The notes below the pieces were generated by a model. It was not told the origin of the DNA. It worked only from the letters and a program-made list of their open reading frames with translations, and made no database searches. The position numbers were made by a program, and so were the translations under genes. Positions 37,920 to 48,620 of a stretch of DNA of 64,000 nucleotides are shown here, one piece after another (position 1 is the stretch's first letter; each line of letters begins with the position of its first letter). Origin of the DNA: Bacillus sp. 1780r2a1 (lineage in GTDB: Bacteria > Bacillota > Bacilli > Bacillales > Bacillaceae_H); assembly GCA_024134725.1 (NCBI GenBank), contig CP099863.1:3221258-3285257 (forward strand), in the 5' to 3' direction.

Positions 37920-38888
37920 TTAAAATTTTCTCTTACCAATATATTTAGCAATCTGATATAGCGCTTTGCGAGCTTTATTATCGGGTAACTCTTTTAAGAT
38001 CATCATGGCCTTTTCAAGGTATCGCTCACTTACTTCAACAGAACGATCAATTACGTTAGAAGAAGTAGTAATATACGTAATAATTTCGGAAATAAGCTCT
38101 GTTTGATCGTCTGCTACAAATAACTTCTCAACTTTAAGGCGGAAGTTTGGATCCTCTAGTGCGTAAAGAACAGGCAGTGTGATGTTCCCCTGTAACAAAT
38201 CACTTCCTACCGGCTTACCCAGCTTTTCTTCCGAGGATGTAAAATCTAAAATATCATCAGTAATTTGAAACGACATTCCCACATAATAACCGAACAGAAA
38301 TAGCTTTTTATGTATAGACTCAGGAGCACCAGCTGCAATTGCTCCAAGCTGACAGCTTGCTGCAATTAACAACGCTGTTTTTCGCTTAATACGACGCAAG
38401 TACGTACGCAAGTCTTGGTTTAAATCGTATTTATCTTTGATTTGTTCAATCTCGCCTAGCGTTAATTCAACCATCGTATCGGATAAGATTTTATGAGCAT
38501 CCACTTGTTCAATCTTAGTAATGGTTTCAAGCGCACGCGCAAAAATATAATCTCCTGTATACATAGCAATTCGATTATCCCACTTAGCTTTAATCGTTGG
38601 CTTGCCTCGCCTCATATCTGCATCATCAATTACATCGTCGTGAACTAAAGACGCCATATGTATCAGTTCAAGGGCTACTGCGACATGCTTAATCTGGTTA
38701 ATATCATAAGAACCAAATTTGCCGGCTAATAAAACAAAGACAGGGCGAATTCTTTTTCCCCCTGCCTGTAAAAGGTGAAGAGATGCATTTGTAATTAATG
38801 CCTCTTTTGTTTCAATCCTTTGCTCTAATTCTTTTTCAATTAGTGCAATATCCGTGTTTAGAAAAGTATACATCATTTTTAATTTCAT
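37920..38888 (-). CDS. hepT: Heptaprenyl diphosphate synthase component II
   Basis: A 322-residue trans-prenyltransferase with the first aspartate-rich motif in HDDVIDDAD and the second in DDILD, plus GGKRIRP near the N-terminus. With HepS it makes the C35 side chain of menaquinone-7. The ATG at 38888 is favoured by GGTGAG upstream; a GTG three codons earlier overlaps that site. Last gene of hepS-menG-hepT. Confidence 0.95.
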   Translation of the reverse strand: MKLKMMYTFLNTDIALIEKELEQRIETKEALITNASLHLLQAGGKRIRPVFVLLAGKFGSYDINQIKHVAVALELIHMASLVHDDVIDDADMRRGKPTIKAKWDNRIAMYTGDYIFARALETITKIEQVDAHKILSDTMVELTLGEIEQIKDKYDLNQDLRTYLRRIKRKTALLIAASCQLGAIAAGAPESIHKKLFLFGYYVGMSFQITDDILDFTSSEEKLGKPVGSDLLQGNITLPVLYALEDPNFRLKVEKLFVADDQTELISEIITYITTSSNVIDRSVEVSERYLEKAMMILKELPDNKARKALYQIAKYIGKRKF

Positions 38889-38969
38889 TGGACTCACCTA
38901 GCATTATAAATTCATTTCAATCGTTCGATGTTACACTACTTTACACATTAATATTTATTACAATTGTCT

Positions 38970-39677
38970 CTATACTCGTTTGTACCCTAAGTGCATTGCA
39001 GCTACTCCACCTGTATAGGTTTTGACTTCAATGTCTTGAAATCCTGCCTTTTTAAACATTTCAGCTAGTTCTTTAGGGCCTGGGAAATCACGTGCTGATT
39101 CCTGAAGCCATGAATACTCATCATAGCTTTTTGCAAACAGTTTCCCAAATGCAGGCATGATGTATTTAAAATAGAAAAGATAAGCTTGTCGATAACCTAT
39201 CATGGTCGGCTGCGACGTCTCTAAGCATACTACTTTTCCACCTGGCTTTACTACTCGATACATCTCTTTTAAGGCAGTCATGTAGTCGGGAACGTTTCGA
39301 AGCCCAAATCCTATTGTGACATAATCAAATGAATTATCTTCAAACGGTAAACTCATTGCATTTCCATGTAACAATTCAATGTTTGAAAATGAGGATTGAT
39401 TTACTTTTTCGTGCCCGATTTTCAGCATATTTTGACTAAAATCAAGTCCAACAGCTTTTCCTTTTGGTCCCACTGCTTCAGCCATAGCTAATGTCCAATC
39501 AGCAGTTCCGCAGCATACATCAAGTGAAGCTGTTCCTGGCTGTACGTTCATTCGCTTCATTGTATCTTTTCTCCATGCTTTATGACGCTGAAAGCTAATT
39601 ACTGAGTTCATTTGATCGTAGTTTTTATATATTTTTTCAAAAACTCCATGCACACGCTCTTCTTTTGATTGCTGCAT
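38970..39677 (-). CDS. menG: Demethylmenaquinone methyltransferase
   Basis: A 235-residue SAM-dependent methyltransferase of the MenG/UbiE family with [19 protein letters not shown] (SAM loop), the GFGLRNVPD segment and the YKRV C-terminus. It carries out the last step of menaquinone synthesis. It starts 1 base after the hepS stop, so the two are tightly coupled. Confidence 0.95.
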   Translation of the reverse strand: MQQSKEERVHGVFEKIYKNYDQMNSVISFQRHKAWRKDTMKRMNVQPGTASLDVCCGTADWTLAMAEAVGPKGKAVGLDFSQNMLKIGHEKVNQSSFSNIELLHGNAMSLPFEDNSFDYVTIGFGLRNVPDYMTALKEMYRVVKPGGKVVCLETSQPTMIGYRQAYLFYFKYIMPAFGKLFAKSYDEYSWLQESARDFPGPKELAEMFKKAGFQDIEVKTYTGGVAAMHLGYKRV

Positions 39678-39678
39678 A

Positions 39679-40473
39679 CTATCCTTCTCCTACAACATTT
39701 TTAAGACGCTCTAAGCTGCCAATCATTTCGTATAAGTGCTTCTTTAATGGCTCATTAATATCAATTGAACCCGCTGCTAAATATTGCTTTACTACAGCAA
39801 TTGATGACTCACTTGAAGCATAGAGCGCTTCTTGAATTCTCGTGCTTTCCATTCCATTTTTTTTATAACTGTCTAACAAAATAGAAGGTTCATGCTGTTC
39901 CAGCTTCGTTAACTGAGTTGAAATAGCGTTTAAACGACAAGCGTGTTCTAAAAGCTCTTGCCACTCTGAACAATTAAAATAATCACATAAGGAACTGATA
40001 AGTGATGATTCAACCGTAAAGAAATTTGTCATCATATCCTGTAAGTCTTTTGTATGGTTATGATAGATGTGGATTTTAGCAATATTAATTTCTTTAATAG
40101 ACGAAGCAATTACCTTAATTAAGTCGATTTGCCCCGTCTGTGCTAAATAATAATAATACAAACCGCTATAATAGTCGCCTGCTAATACGGTTAGCTGTCG
40201 CTCATGCAGTTGTTTTCCTTCGCTATCAACATTTTGAGTAGAGACTAAGTCGTGAGTATCTAGTGCAGTTTGCACAAGCATAACCGACAGCGCACAGCGA
40301 CTCCACTTTTGCTGTTCAAGTGAAAGAGTCGTTAAAAACGAGCATACGTATAATAATTTATTTTCATCTACAGTTGGATGATGAATAAATTTTTGAACAT
40401 ATGGATGACTCAACTCAGCATGAATCTGTTCTTTCATGTCTGCAACCGTATCGTAGATGTTTTGCACATTCAT
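39679..40473 (-). CDS. hepS: Heptaprenyl diphosphate synthase component I
   Basis: A 264-residue mostly helical protein (family HEPPP_synt_1) that lacks aspartate-rich catalytic motifs. It is the chain-length-determining partner of HepT. Segments such as [23 protein letters not shown] and [19 protein letters not shown] fit HepS. The ATG at 40473 follows GGGAG; a GTG codon directly before it is an alternative. Confidence 0.88.
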   Translation of the reverse strand: MNVQNIYDTVADMKEQIHAELSHPYVQKFIHHPTVDENKLLYVCSFLTTLSLEQQKWSRCALSVMLVQTALDTHDLVSTQNVDSEGKQLHERQLTVLAGDYYSGLYYYYLAQTGQIDLIKVIASSIKEINIAKIHIYHNHTKDLQDMMTNFFTVESSLISSLCDYFNCSEWQELLEHACRLNAISTQLTKLEQHEPSILLDSYKKNGMESTRIQEALYASSESSIAVVKQYLAAGSIDINEPLKKHLYEMIGSLERLKNVVGEG

Positions 40474-40675
40474 CACCCTTGTCTCCCTTTCAGTCACTGC
40501 TTTTTCCAAAGTAAATTCGATAGTGTCAATTATACCATAACTATAGGTTAATTTAACCTGTAAAATCATAATCGACAGCTAGGTTATTGTTGGATTTTCT
40601 CGCACTTTTATTTTTCCATTCTTTACATGGTGTTATTCACGTCACTTTAAGTGCTCGTGGATATCATAAAAATAA

Positions 40676-40694
40676 AAGCAGGAAACTCCTGCTT
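40676..40694 (-). terminator. folE-mtrB terminator
   Basis: AAGCAGGA / TCCTGCTT with a 3-nt loop overlaps the mtrB stop and is followed on the minus strand by T-rich sequence (TTTATTTTTATG). Confidence 0.8.
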
Positions 40695-40923
40695 ATTTTT
40701 TGCCGTCGGATTCAACCTCACCGTGAACTGTTTGGATAAGTGCTTTGCCTCTTATTTTAATTGCTGACGTATGCTCTGTGAATTGAGCAATCATCACTTC
40801 ACCTTTATCTAGCTTTTCAGAATGATGAAATCGTGTATCCGCACCTCTTGTTAAACCTATAACATTTACACCATCTTCCACCGCTTTAATGACGATGTAT
40901 TCTGGATTCGATTTTTGTGCCAT
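40693..40923 (-). CDS. mtrB: TRAP, tryptophan RNA-binding attenuation protein
   Basis: A 76-residue protein nearly identical in plan to B. subtilis TRAP. The RNA-contacting residues Lys37, Lys56 and Arg58 are kept at the same numbers, and so are the tryptophan-pocket segments ([25 protein letters not shown]). Eleven subunits form a ring that binds NAG repeats. The target leader lies about 7 kb away, upstream of trpE in this window. The start follows GGAGGG; it begins 24 bases after folE. Confidence 0.97.
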   Translation of the reverse strand: MAQKSNPEYIVIKAVEDGVNVIGLTRGADTRFHHSEKLDKGEVMIAQFTEHTSAIKIRGKALIQTVHGEVESDGKK

Positions 40924-40947
40924 AACTTTCCCTCCATATCTAGCCAA

Positions 40948-41514
40948 TTACGACTTGATTAATGATAATACCTCTGCACGCGCTGCTTGGTCGTGTTCAA
41001 ATACTCCTCGAACTGCTGATGTAACGGTCATAGCTCCTGGTTTGCGAACCCCTCGCATCGTCATGCACATATGTTCAGCTTCTACAATAACCATGACTCC
41101 ATGAGGAGTTAGAGTTTCCACGATTGAATCAGCAACTGTAGAAGTAATTCTTTCTTGAAGCTGTGGACGCTTAGAGACAGCCTCCACTGCACGTGCAAGC
41201 TTACTTAATCCAGTTACGCGACCACCTTTTGGAATATATGCAACATGAACCTTTCCATAGAAAGGAACCAAGTGATGTTCACACATTGAATGAAAGTTGA
41301 TGTCTTTTACTAAAACTAACTCTTCGTGCTCCTCGCCAAATATAGTTTTAAAATGTTCATTTGGATCTTCCTTCAATCCTGAAAAGACTTCTTCATACAT
41401 TTTAGCTACGCGCTTTGGTGTATCCAATAGTCCTTCTCGATTTGGATCTTCTCCAATTGCTTCTAAAATTTGTCTTACCGCTTGTTCAATTTGCTCTTTA
41501 TTTACAGCTGACAT
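40948..41514 (-). CDS. folE: GTP cyclohydrolase I
   Basis: A 188-residue enzyme (MtrA in Bacillus) with zinc ligands in MCEHHLVPF and the later C of HMCMTMRGV, and the [12 protein letters not shown] segment. It converts GTP to dihydroneopterin triphosphate for folate. The ATG at 41514 follows GGGAGG; longer in-frame starts lack one. Forms the mtrAB operon with mtrB. Confidence 0.96.
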   Translation of the reverse strand: MSAVNKEQIEQAVRQILEAIGEDPNREGLLDTPKRVAKMYEEVFSGLKEDPNEHFKTIFGEEHEELVLVKDINFHSMCEHHLVPFYGKVHVAYIPKGGRVTGLSKLARAVEAVSKRPQLQERITSTVADSIVETLTPHGVMVIVEAEHMCMTMRGVRKPGAMTVTSAVRGVFEHDQAARAEVLSLIKS

Positions 41515-41589
41515 CCTGTAGCCTCCCATTCGTTGCATTACGACGTAGTTAAAAAAATTCTAGCATATGTATGTACTAAAGGCAAAAAA

Positions 41590-41616
41590 GAAAGGTCGCA
41601 AAATATGCGACCTTTC
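41590..41616 (-). terminator. hbs terminator
   Basis: GAAAGGTCGCA / TGCGACCTTTC with a 5-nt loop is followed by six T residues on the minus strand, about 46 bases past the hbs stop. Confidence 0.9.
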
Positions 41617-41662
41617 AAAGCTCTTGTATTATGACTATAAAAATAGACATTTTATGTAAATA

Positions 41663-41935
41663 TTATTTTACAGCGTCTTTAAGAGCTTTACCTGGTTTGA
41701 ATGCAGGAACTTTGCTTGCAGCGATTTCAATCTCTTCACCCGTTTGAGGGTTACGACCTTTACGTGCAGCACGCTCACGTACTTCAAAGTTACCAAAACC
41801 AATTAGTTGAACTTTGTCACCATCTTTTAAAGCATCTAAGATTGTATCAAAAACAGCATCAACTGCTTTTGTAGCATCCTTTTTTGAAAGCTCACTCGCT
41901 TCTGCAACAGCATTGATTAATTCTGTCTTGTTCAT
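41663..41935 (-). CDS. hbs: Histone-like DNA-binding protein HU (HBsu)
   Basis: A 90-residue HU protein with the DNA-arm segment ([22 protein letters not shown]) and C-terminal [12 protein letters not shown]. It binds and bends DNA without strict sequence choice. I chose the ATG at 41935, eight bases after AGGAGG; the ATG three codons upstream lies too close. Length equals the typical HU. Confidence 0.97.
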   Translation of the reverse strand: MNKTELINAVAEASELSKKDATKAVDAVFDTILDALKDGDKVQLIGFGNFEVRERAARKGRNPQTGEEIEIAASKVPAFKPGKALKDAVK

Positions 41936-42352
41936 GCCATTCACCTCCTCCCAAAAATCGGATCATATAAAAACTAAAATCCCATTACAAAAGGAATCTA
42001 GTAATCGACGATATCTCATTTGTTAACAAAATTAACGAATATTATACATAACCTATGTATCAACAAGCCTAATAATAAACGATTGTTATGAATAATTCAA
42101 CGTTTTTCATTTTGTCTCGGAGACTTCCATACTAAAACTAGTATGTCCAATCGATTTCTTTTAAAAGATTAACATATCGCTAATAGCATAGCAAGCAGAA
42201 AATCGTCATATAGCAAAAAAACAGAAACGTATGTTCTTTTTGTTATTTTTGACCCCTTATTGATTTAAGAGATATCTCCGTATTTTGGCTTTTAAACATA
42301 AGAAAAAGGCTCCTTATTAAAAGAGCCTGCAACCATCTATTATTAATCAATC
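41936..42352. other. 417-base hbs upstream region and spoIVA 3' region
   Basis: No gene is supported. Going down the minus strand it holds the spoIVA terminator (42307-42328), a perfect 7-bp palindrome CATACTA-aaac-TAGTATG (42128-42145) and a TATAAT box (42046-42041), which could be the -10 of an hbs promoter although its -35 partner is weak. A long AT-rich leader of about 100 bases reaches the hbs ribosome site. Confidence 0.5.
42307..42328 (-). terminator. spoIVA terminator
   Basis: AGGCTC / GAGCCT with a 10-nt loop is followed by T-rich sequence on the minus strand, 25 bases past the spoIVA stop. Confidence 0.75.
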
Positions 42353-43831
42353 TTATAAAATAATCGCAATTAAACCACCTGAACCTTCGTTGATAATACG
42401 TTCTAGCGTTTCTTTTAATTTATATCGTGCATTTTCCGGCATTAGCGAAAGTTTGCCTTGTATACCTTCTCTTACAATGGAGCTCAATGATCTACCAAAG
42501 ATATCTGAATTCCAAATTGACAGTGGATCATCTTCAAAATCCTGCATCAAATAGCGAACCAGCTCTTCGCTTTGCTTTTCCGTACCGATAATTGGAGCAA
42601 ATTCTGATTCTACATCCACTTTAATCATATGAATTGAAGGTGCAACGGCTTTTAAACGAACTCCAAAGCGAGATCCCTGACGAATAATCTCTGGCTCATC
42701 TAAGCTCATATCTGCTAAAGATGGTGCGGCAACCCCATAACCAGTTTGCTTCACCATTCGAAGCGCATCAGATACTTGATCATACTCCATTTTAGCATGC
42801 ACAAAATCCTGCATAAGCTGTAATAGGTGGTCTCGCCCGCGAATTTCAACACCAACAACCTCTTTTAAAATTTGATCATATAAGTCATCTGGAGCATATA
42901 AATCAATCTCTGCAATTCCCTGCCCCATTTCGATTCCTGCTAATCGAGCCTGCTCAATAAATTCGAATTCCGTAAACTGAGCCACTACCCGATCAACATC
43001 CCGTAACCTTTTAATATCTTTTACCGTTTCTTGAACTGCTTCTTGATAGCTTTCACGTAGCCAATGTTTATCTTTTAGCACCATAACCCAGCTCGGTAAG
43101 TTAACATTAACTTCTAGCACTGGGAACTCGTATAGCGCTTCTCTTAGCACGTTTAGCACATCTGTATCACGCATGCTTTCCACGCTCATTGCTAACACTG
43201 GAATATCATATTTCTCGTTAAGACTTGCTCTTAGCTTCTCTGTATCTGGATGATAAGGCTGTACGGTATTAATAACCATGATAAAAGGCTTTCCTACTTC
43301 TTTTAATTCATTGATTACTCGCTCTTCCGCTTCTAGATAATCATGGCGTGGAATATCTCCAATTGTTCCATCCGTTGTAATAACAACACCGATTGTAGAA
43401 TGCTCTTGAATTACTTTTCGAGTGCCAATTTCAGCGGCTTCATGAAACGGAATCGGCTCTTCATACCAAGGAGTATTAATCATTCTAGGACCATTCTCAT
43501 CCTCATAACCTTTCGCACCTGGAACCGTATACCCTACACAGTCTACCAATCTTATGTTAACATCTAGCCCATCATCCACCTGTACGCTAACCGCTTGATT
43601 TGGAACGAATTTGGGCTCAGTTGTCATAATCGTTTTTCCTGCTGCACTTTGAGGCAGTTCATCTTGTGTTCGTGCTCGTTCTGCTTCATTTTCAATATGA
43701 GGTAATACCATCAGTTCCATAAATTTCTTTATAAAAGTTGACTTTCCTGTTCTTACTGCACCAACTACCCCTAAATATATATCGCCTCCTGTACGTTCGG
43801 CGATATCCTTAAACACATCTACCTTTTCCAA
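42353..43831 (-). CDS. spoIVA: Stage IV sporulation protein A, coat ATPase
   Basis: A 492-residue morphogenetic ATPase that polymerises on the forespore surface as the base of the spore coat. The Walker A motif GAVRTGKS (residues 24-31, Lys30) and a GTPase-like DCVGYTV segment are visible, and the C-terminus GSGGLIAIIL is fully conserved. The start is a TTG at 43831 with GGAGG eight bases upstream; B. subtilis spoIVA also begins with TTG. A sigma-E-like promoter lies about 70 bases upstream. Confidence 0.97.
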   Translation of the reverse strand: MEKVDVFKDIAERTGGDIYLGVVGAVRTGKSTFIKKFMELMVLPHIENEAERARTQDELPQSAAGKTIMTTEPKFVPNQAVSVQVDDGLDVNIRLVDCVGYTVPGAKGYEDENGPRMINTPWYEEPIPFHEAAEIGTRKVIQEHSTIGVVITTDGTIGDIPRHDYLEAEERVINELKEVGKPFIMVINTVQPYHPDTEKLRASLNEKYDIPVLAMSVESMRDTDVLNVLREALYEFPVLEVNVNLPSWVMVLKDKHWLRESYQEAVQETVKDIKRLRDVDRVVAQFTEFEFIEQARLAGIEMGQGIAEIDLYAPDDLYDQILKEVVGVEIRGRDHLLQLMQDFVHAKMEYDQVSDALRMVKQTGYGVAAPSLADMSLDEPEIIRQGSRFGVRLKAVAPSIHMIKVDVESEFAPIIGTEKQSEELVRYLMQDFEDDPLSIWNSDIFGRSLSSIVREGIQGKLSLMPENARYKLKETLERIINEGSGGLIAIIL

Positions 43832-43898
43832 AAGATCCCCTCCGATCTATGAGTTCATAGGATATGACATCCATTGCGAGAGTAAATTAGGACACTAT

Positions 43899-43927
43899 AT
43901 AGTTATGACGTTGTCCTATTAAAATAT
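43899..43927 (-). promoter_or_regulatory. Candidate sigma-E promoter of spoIVA
   Basis: On the minus strand ATATT (43927-43923) and CATAACTAT (43907-43899) are 15 bases apart, which resembles the sigma-E pattern. The -10 box matches only its CATA core well. Confidence 0.4.
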
Positions 43928-44014
43928 GACTTTCGATAGAAAAATTTATAATTTTTTTCATGCACATGCTGACTCAATCACAAGTTAGGCTAAAATTTCT
44001 TAGAAGAAAGAGAA

Positions 44015-44053
44015 AACCCCTTCTCTCTGAATTTTATTCAGCGAGAAAGGGTT
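44015..44053 (-). terminator. yphF terminator
   Basis: A long, slightly imperfect stem (AACCCCTTCTC... with ...GAGAAAGGGTT, inner CTGAA/TTCAG) lies 7 bases past the yphF stop, with T residues after it on the minus strand. Confidence 0.8.
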
Positions 44054-44059
44054 AATGAC

Positions 44060-44785
44060 TCATTTTTCTAAAAATATTGGTTCATTTGTTTTTTCGTTAA
44101 TGGTATACGGCAGTGAATAAGCTGGAACAAAAGGAGAATGCTCAACTAGAAGATTCCGAATATCTTCTCCTTCTTTATATGTATGTTTATGCTTTTGCAA
44201 CGCTTCATATAAGTCCGATGAATAATCTACAAACAGCTCACCTTTCTCATTTAACACAAGTGGAAGTAATTGGCTGCTATAAGGACTTACAACGGTGGGT
44301 GGCTCTTGCATGTTTAATTTTTTATAGTCAATGGAAAAAACACCATCGGCAATTACCTCTTTAAATGGCGCATAACCACTATGTTTTTGTCTGTATAGAT
44401 TCAGGTGAATATTTACCTCTTTGATTTGTTCAGCCATTCGTAAATCTATTAATTTGACGGTTGGATTTTTTTCTACGTCCACCAGCATATATGAAAAAAC
44501 GCCTCCGCTTTCAAACGCTGTACCAGGTGGCTCTTGCATATAGCGTGGGCTAAGTTTGTTAAATTCAATAGGGTACTTCTGATAAATAGGCGTATCGTTA
44601 TCTCTTGTTTTGATTGGTAATAATCCTCCGCTATCTTTTTGAAAATCATCAACCGCTTGTTGCACAGCTGCAAGCTGATCTTTATAAGGCACCTGATTTT
44701 GAGATAGATTGGCCTCAGGGTACAAGCAAGCTGATAATAAGAATGTTGAGCTACAGAAAATTATAAATAGTAAGACTTTTCTCAT
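44060..44785 (-). CDS. yphF: Lipoprotein YphF
   Basis: A 241-residue protein with a lipoprotein signal (MRKVLLFIIFCSSTFLLSAC, Cys20 acylated) and a following exported domain with repeated QEPP motifs (YMQEPPGTAF, NMQEPPTVV). It matches YphF, whose function is unknown. It lies between spoIVA and yphE as in B. subtilis, 24 bases after yphE, and is probably cotranscribed. Confidence 0.85.
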   Translation of the reverse strand: MRKVLLFIIFCSSTFLLSACLYPEANLSQNQVPYKDQLAAVQQAVDDFQKDSGGLLPIKTRDNDTPIYQKYPIEFNKLSPRYMQEPPGTAFESGGVFSYMLVDVEKNPTVKLIDLRMAEQIKEVNIHLNLYRQKHSGYAPFKEVIADGVFSIDYKKLNMQEPPTVVSPYSSQLLPLVLNEKGELFVDYSSDLYEALQKHKHTYKEGEDIRNLLVEHSPFVPAYSLPYTINEKTNEPIFLEK

Positions 44786-44809
44786 TAAACTTCACCCTAT
44801 CAGTTTTTG

Positions 44810-45016
44810 TTATGCTCCAGGTGTTGGGCCACTAAAGACAACAATCACCATAATAAATCCCGCAATAATCATCAATGCGTAGGCAATGAAAGCGAGTACA
44901 TATTTAAATATAACATTTTTAATTTTGTAACGACTTAAATAAATAGAAAACACGGAAATAAACATAAATGCAATTGAACCAAGTGAAATCCACATTTTTA
45001 ATAACGCTGGCGACAC
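44810..45016 (-). CDS. yphE: DUF2768 small membrane protein YphE
   Basis: A 68-residue protein with two membrane helices (about residues 8-27 and 38-60) and a basic loop between (SRYKIKNVIFK). It fits YphE/DUF2768, conserved in spore formers, function unknown. The start is a GTG at 45016 with GGAG ten bases upstream. Confidence 0.85.
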   Translation of the reverse strand: MSPALLKMWISLGSIAFMFISVFSIYLSRYKIKNVIFKYVLAFIAYALMIIAGFIMVIVVFSGPTPGA

Positions 45017-45117
45017 CGCTCATCCACTCCCCTCTCGCTCTCATTATAGCATAGGAAGTCCATGTTTCGTGTAAAAAAAGGGAATTAAAGGATTCTATTA
45101 ATTGACTCAAAATAAAA

Positions 45118-45149
45118 AGCCGAAATAAAGGGGGCACTTTATTTCGGCT
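45118..45149 (-). terminator. gpsA terminator
   Basis: A 13-bp perfect stem (AGCCGAAATAAAG and complement) with a 6-nt loop, followed by five T residues on the minus strand, about 115 bases past the gpsA stop. Confidence 0.9.
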
Positions 45150-45263
45150 ACAACTAAATATTCCCATGAAGAGTTCCACTCATCTTTATTTACATGTTAT
45201 TTTATGCAACTACAAGTGATTCCGCATCACCAATTTACTATTTTTTCTACATTTCTTTGCAAG

Positions 45264-46304
45264 TTAGTTCTTTCGTTCTCCTAAAATGTTCGCTAAATCT
45301 TCCATTTCATGAGTTTTTGTACGAGACATTAAAGAATCAACAGCTGCTTTTGCACTAACATCATTAAACAATACATCATATAACGCTTGGGTAATTGGCA
45401 TTTTAACACTGTACTTTTCAGCTAACTGATGGGCAGCTTTAGTTGTCCGAACACCTTCTACTACCATCCCCATACTATCTAGTACTTCTTCCAATTTGTG
45501 ACCTTTACCTAGCATATTCCCTGCACGCCAATTTCTTGAGTGCACGCTTGTACACGTTACGATTAGGTCACCGATTCCAGTCAATCCTGAAAATGTAAGT
45601 GGATTTGCACCCAATATGCTACCAAGTCGCGCAATTTCTGCTAATCCACGTGTCATAAGTGCGGCTTTAGCATTATCACCATATCCAAGGCCGTCAGTGA
45701 TTCCAGCAGCTAATGCAATAATATTCTTCAACGCTCCACCAATTTCTACCCCTATTATATCTGGGTTTGTGTATACGCGAAAATATTGCTGATTATTAAA
45801 CAAATCTTGTACTTTTTCTGCTGCTTTCATATTCTTAGAGGACGAAGTAACAGTAGTAGGCTGCCTTCTGCTTACTTCCTCTGCATGGCTTGGTCCAGAT
45901 AAAACAACTACATCCTGTAATTTAGCAGGTTCCATTTCTTGTTCAATCATTTCAGAAATGCGAAGCAGCGTATCTGGTTCAATTCCTTTACTAACATGAA
46001 CAATTGTTAACGGATTGGTCGCAACATCTCCAAGACTTTGTAACACTTCACGAATTGCTTTTGTTGGAACAGCTAAAATAATCGTTTCTACTCCAAGAAT
46101 TGCTTCTTCTAATGATGTGTAGCCTCGCATAGTCATTGGAAGCTCTACGCCAGGAAGGTATTTTTTATTTTCATGCATTTCATTAATACCATTAATCGTT
46201 TCCTGGCGATGTCCCCATATACGTACATCATGACCGTTATCCGCTAATACAAAGCCCAAAGCTGTGCCCCAGCTTCCTGCACCTAATACCGCAATTTTCT
46301 CCAT
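45264..46304 (-). CDS. gpsA: Glycerol-3-phosphate dehydrogenase [NAD(P)+]
   Basis: A 346-residue enzyme with the nucleotide loop GAGSWGTA (residues 8-15), the catalytic lysine region [13 protein letters not shown] and the [10 protein letters not shown] segment. It reduces dihydroxyacetone phosphate to sn-glycerol 3-phosphate for phospholipids. It follows der by 17 bases, the standard der-gpsA pair. Confidence 0.96.
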   Translation of the reverse strand: MEKIAVLGAGSWGTALGFVLADNGHDVRIWGHRQETINGINEMHENKKYLPGVELPMTMRGYTSLEEAILGVETIILAVPTKAIREVLQSLGDVATNPLTIVHVSKGIEPDTLLRISEMIEQEMEPAKLQDVVVLSGPSHAEEVSRRQPTTVTSSSKNMKAAEKVQDLFNNQQYFRVYTNPDIIGVEIGGALKNIIALAAGITDGLGYGDNAKAALMTRGLAEIARLGSILGANPLTFSGLTGIGDLIVTCTSVHSRNWRAGNMLGKGHKLEEVLDSMGMVVEGVRTTKAAHQLAEKYSVKMPITQALYDVLFNDVSAKAAVDSLMSRTKTHEMEDLANILGERKN

Positions 46305-46321
46305 GTCATCTGCACTCCTTT

Positions 46322-47632
46322 TTATTTTCTTGATCGAGCAATAATTCGAATTGGTGTTCCTTCAAATCCAAACGCTGCGCGCAGTTTGTTTTCTAAGAAA
46401 CGCTCATAAGAGAAGTGAAGTAGTTCAGGATCATTTACAAAGACAACAAAGGTAGGTGGTTTAATTGCTACCTGCGTTGCATAATAAATTTTAAGACGCT
46501 TACCATTATGTGTTGGTGTTGGGTTCATCGCAACAGCGTCCATGATTACATCGTTTAAGATACTTGTTTCAACACGCATTGCATGGTTTTCATTTACCAT
46601 ATTAATAACTGGTAAAAGAGTATGCGTACGTTTTTTTGTTTTCGCTGATAAAAAGACAATTGGTGCATACGTTAAAAATTGGAAATGTTCACGAACATTT
46701 TCTTCAAACTTTTTCATCGTTTTATCGTCTTTTTCTACTGTATCCCACTTATTAATGACGATAACAACTGCCTTTCCTGCTTCTTGTGCATAACCGGCAA
46801 TCTTTTTATCTTGTTCAATGATTCCTTCTTCTGCGTTTAATACAACTAAGACGACATCTGAACGTTCAATCGCTCGTAACGCACGAAGTACACTGTATTT
46901 CTCTGTACTCTCGTATACTTTACCGCGCTTTCTCATACCAGCTGTATCAATCACAACATATTCTTGTTCTTCTTTCGTAAACTTTGTATCAATAGCATCA
47001 CGAGTCGTACCTGCAATATTACTTACAATAACGCGATCCTCACCTAGCACAGCATTTACAAGTGATGATTTCCCAACATTTGGTCGACCAATCAACGAAA
47101 ATTTAACAACATCGTCTCCATAATCTTCATCTTCATCTTTTGGGAAATGCTTAGCTGCTTCGTCTAATAAGTCTCCTAGCCCCAAACCATGCGTGCCTGA
47201 AATAGGGAATGGCTCGCCATATCCTAAAGCATAGAAATCATAGATTAACTCTTTCATCTCAGGGTTATCAATTTTATTAACTGCTAATACAACGGGTTTT
47301 TTAGACTTGTATAGGATTTTTGCTACTTCTTCATCAGCTGATGTAATACCATCTCGCCCATTCGTCAAAAAGACAATAACGTCCGCTTCATCAATAGCAA
47401 TTTCAGCTTGTTGCTTAATTTGCTCTAAAAACGGCTCATCTCCAATATCGATTCCCCCTGTATCAATGATATTAAAGTCCATATTAAGCCATTCAGCTGA
47501 GCTATAAATACGATCGCGCGTTACGCCTGGAATATCTTCGACAATTGATACGCGCTCTCCTACAATTCGGTTAAAAATCGTTGACTTTCCAACATTTGGT
47601 CGGCCTACAATTGCAATAATTGGTTTTGGCAT
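46322..47632 (-). CDS. der: Ribosome assembly GTPase Der (EngA)
   Basis: A 436-residue protein with two GTPase domains in tandem, each with GRPNVGKS (residues 10-17 and near 183), DxxG switches (DTGGID and DTAGMR) and NKxD motifs (NKID, NKWD). A C-terminal KH-like domain follows. Required for 50S subunit assembly. Same length as the B. subtilis protein. Confidence 0.97.
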   Translation of the reverse strand: MPKPIIAIVGRPNVGKSTIFNRIVGERVSIVEDIPGVTRDRIYSSAEWLNMDFNIIDTGGIDIGDEPFLEQIKQQAEIAIDEADVIVFLTNGRDGITSADEEVAKILYKSKKPVVLAVNKIDNPEMKELIYDFYALGYGEPFPISGTHGLGLGDLLDEAAKHFPKDEDEDYGDDVVKFSLIGRPNVGKSSLVNAVLGEDRVIVSNIAGTTRDAIDTKFTKEEQEYVVIDTAGMRKRGKVYESTEKYSVLRALRAIERSDVVLVVLNAEEGIIEQDKKIAGYAQEAGKAVVIVINKWDTVEKDDKTMKKFEENVREHFQFLTYAPIVFLSAKTKKRTHTLLPVINMVNENHAMRVETSILNDVIMDAVAMNPTPTHNGKRLKIYYATQVAIKPPTFVVFVNDPELLHFSYERFLENKLRAAFGFEGTPIRIIARSRK

Positions 47633-47741
47633 GCGAATCTTTCCTTTCTTTGATCTGTTCTATGTATAAATAGCAACCTTTTGCTCATTCATTTCACAAT
47701 TGAATATTTTTAATAGATAAGATCATTCTTTTTCAAAAATG

Positions 47742-47767
47742 GAGGTCATGCAAACATGCATGACCTC
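47742..47767 (-). terminator. yphA terminator
   Basis: GAGGTCATGCA / TGCATGACCTC with a 4-nt loop is followed on the minus strand by CCATTTTTG, about 115 bases past the yphA stop. Confidence 0.75.
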
Positions 47768-47882
47768 AAATTATTGCCTACTAGTCAATATCTTATTCAC
47801 CTGTATGCAACAATTAAGAGTACTCTCTCAATCAAACAATTTTATCAAAAAAGCTGCTTCACAACAACAAATTTTTCAGAAA

Positions 47883-48500
47883 TCAATTATTAGGTTTTAC
47901 CGGGTTGTGCTTTTGACGCTGAAATTTCCCTAACAGCCAATCAAACTGTGATGCGAATGTCCGCACAATTTTCCAAATAAAAAGAAGCATTAGTACAGCG
48001 GCTACAAGGTCAAGGAACGTTGGTTGTCCTACAGGATAAGGCATTGAGAGACTGGTGACTATTAAGCTATACAGAAAATCTCCGCCCAACAATCCTAGCA
48101 AAATAACTATGCACCGCATATAGTCATCTTTTACTAGAAGAAAAACAATATATAAAATAATAGCTGTTAAAAGCCATTGGCGATTCACAAAGATCCATAC
48201 TGGATCGTACAGCTCTAACAAGCAAAATCCTACATAGGCAAACATAACAATGAGTGAAATAAATAATACGTATAATTGCTTTGAAGCCTTAAACCTTGAA
48301 GCGTCTATACACACCATGACTAGTAAAAAAAGGTAAGTATAGCTAATGAAAAATGGTCCTACCCAGACAGACGTTGTTGATAGCATAATGCTTATCAGCA
48401 ACAGCATCGACACCTTCCACCTTAAAGGCGTTTTACCCAAAAAAAATGTTGAAATAATCCACCCAATCCAAGCAAACCAATAGAATAGAAAACCTTCCAT
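47883..48500 (-). CDS. yphA: Integral membrane protein YphA
   Basis: A 205-residue protein with about six membrane helices and a basic C-terminus (GKFQRQKHNPVKPNN). Size, topology and place upstream of der and beside ypzI match YphA of B. subtilis, a sporulation-associated membrane protein of unknown activity. The start follows GGGAG. Confidence 0.78.
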   Translation of the reverse strand: MEGFLFYWFAWIGWIISTFFLGKTPLRWKVSMLLLISIMLSTTSVWVGPFFISYTYLFLLVMVCIDASRFKASKQLYVLFISLIVMFAYVGFCLLELYDPVWIFVNRQWLLTAIILYIVFLLVKDDYMRCIVILLGLLGGDFLYSLIVTSLSMPYPVGQPTFLDLVAAVLMLLFIWKIVRTFASQFDWLLGKFQRQKHNPVKPNN

Positions 48501-48620
48501 CTTCTCAACTCCCTATTCTCTCATTATGTATCAGTTTTATAAAAATTAACCGTGTGTGTAAGCATAGAAACACAAACTTCGGTAAACCTATAATAAATAA
48601 AAAATGAGGAGGTAGAGATT

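Noticed and set aside
44919-45179. Minus-strand 86-codon frame overlapping yphE
   Set aside because: It overlaps yphE in another frame and crosses the gpsA terminator; no family resemblance.
46542-47123. Plus-strand frames opposite der
   Set aside because: Antisense shadows of a conserved gene, with no ribosome site.
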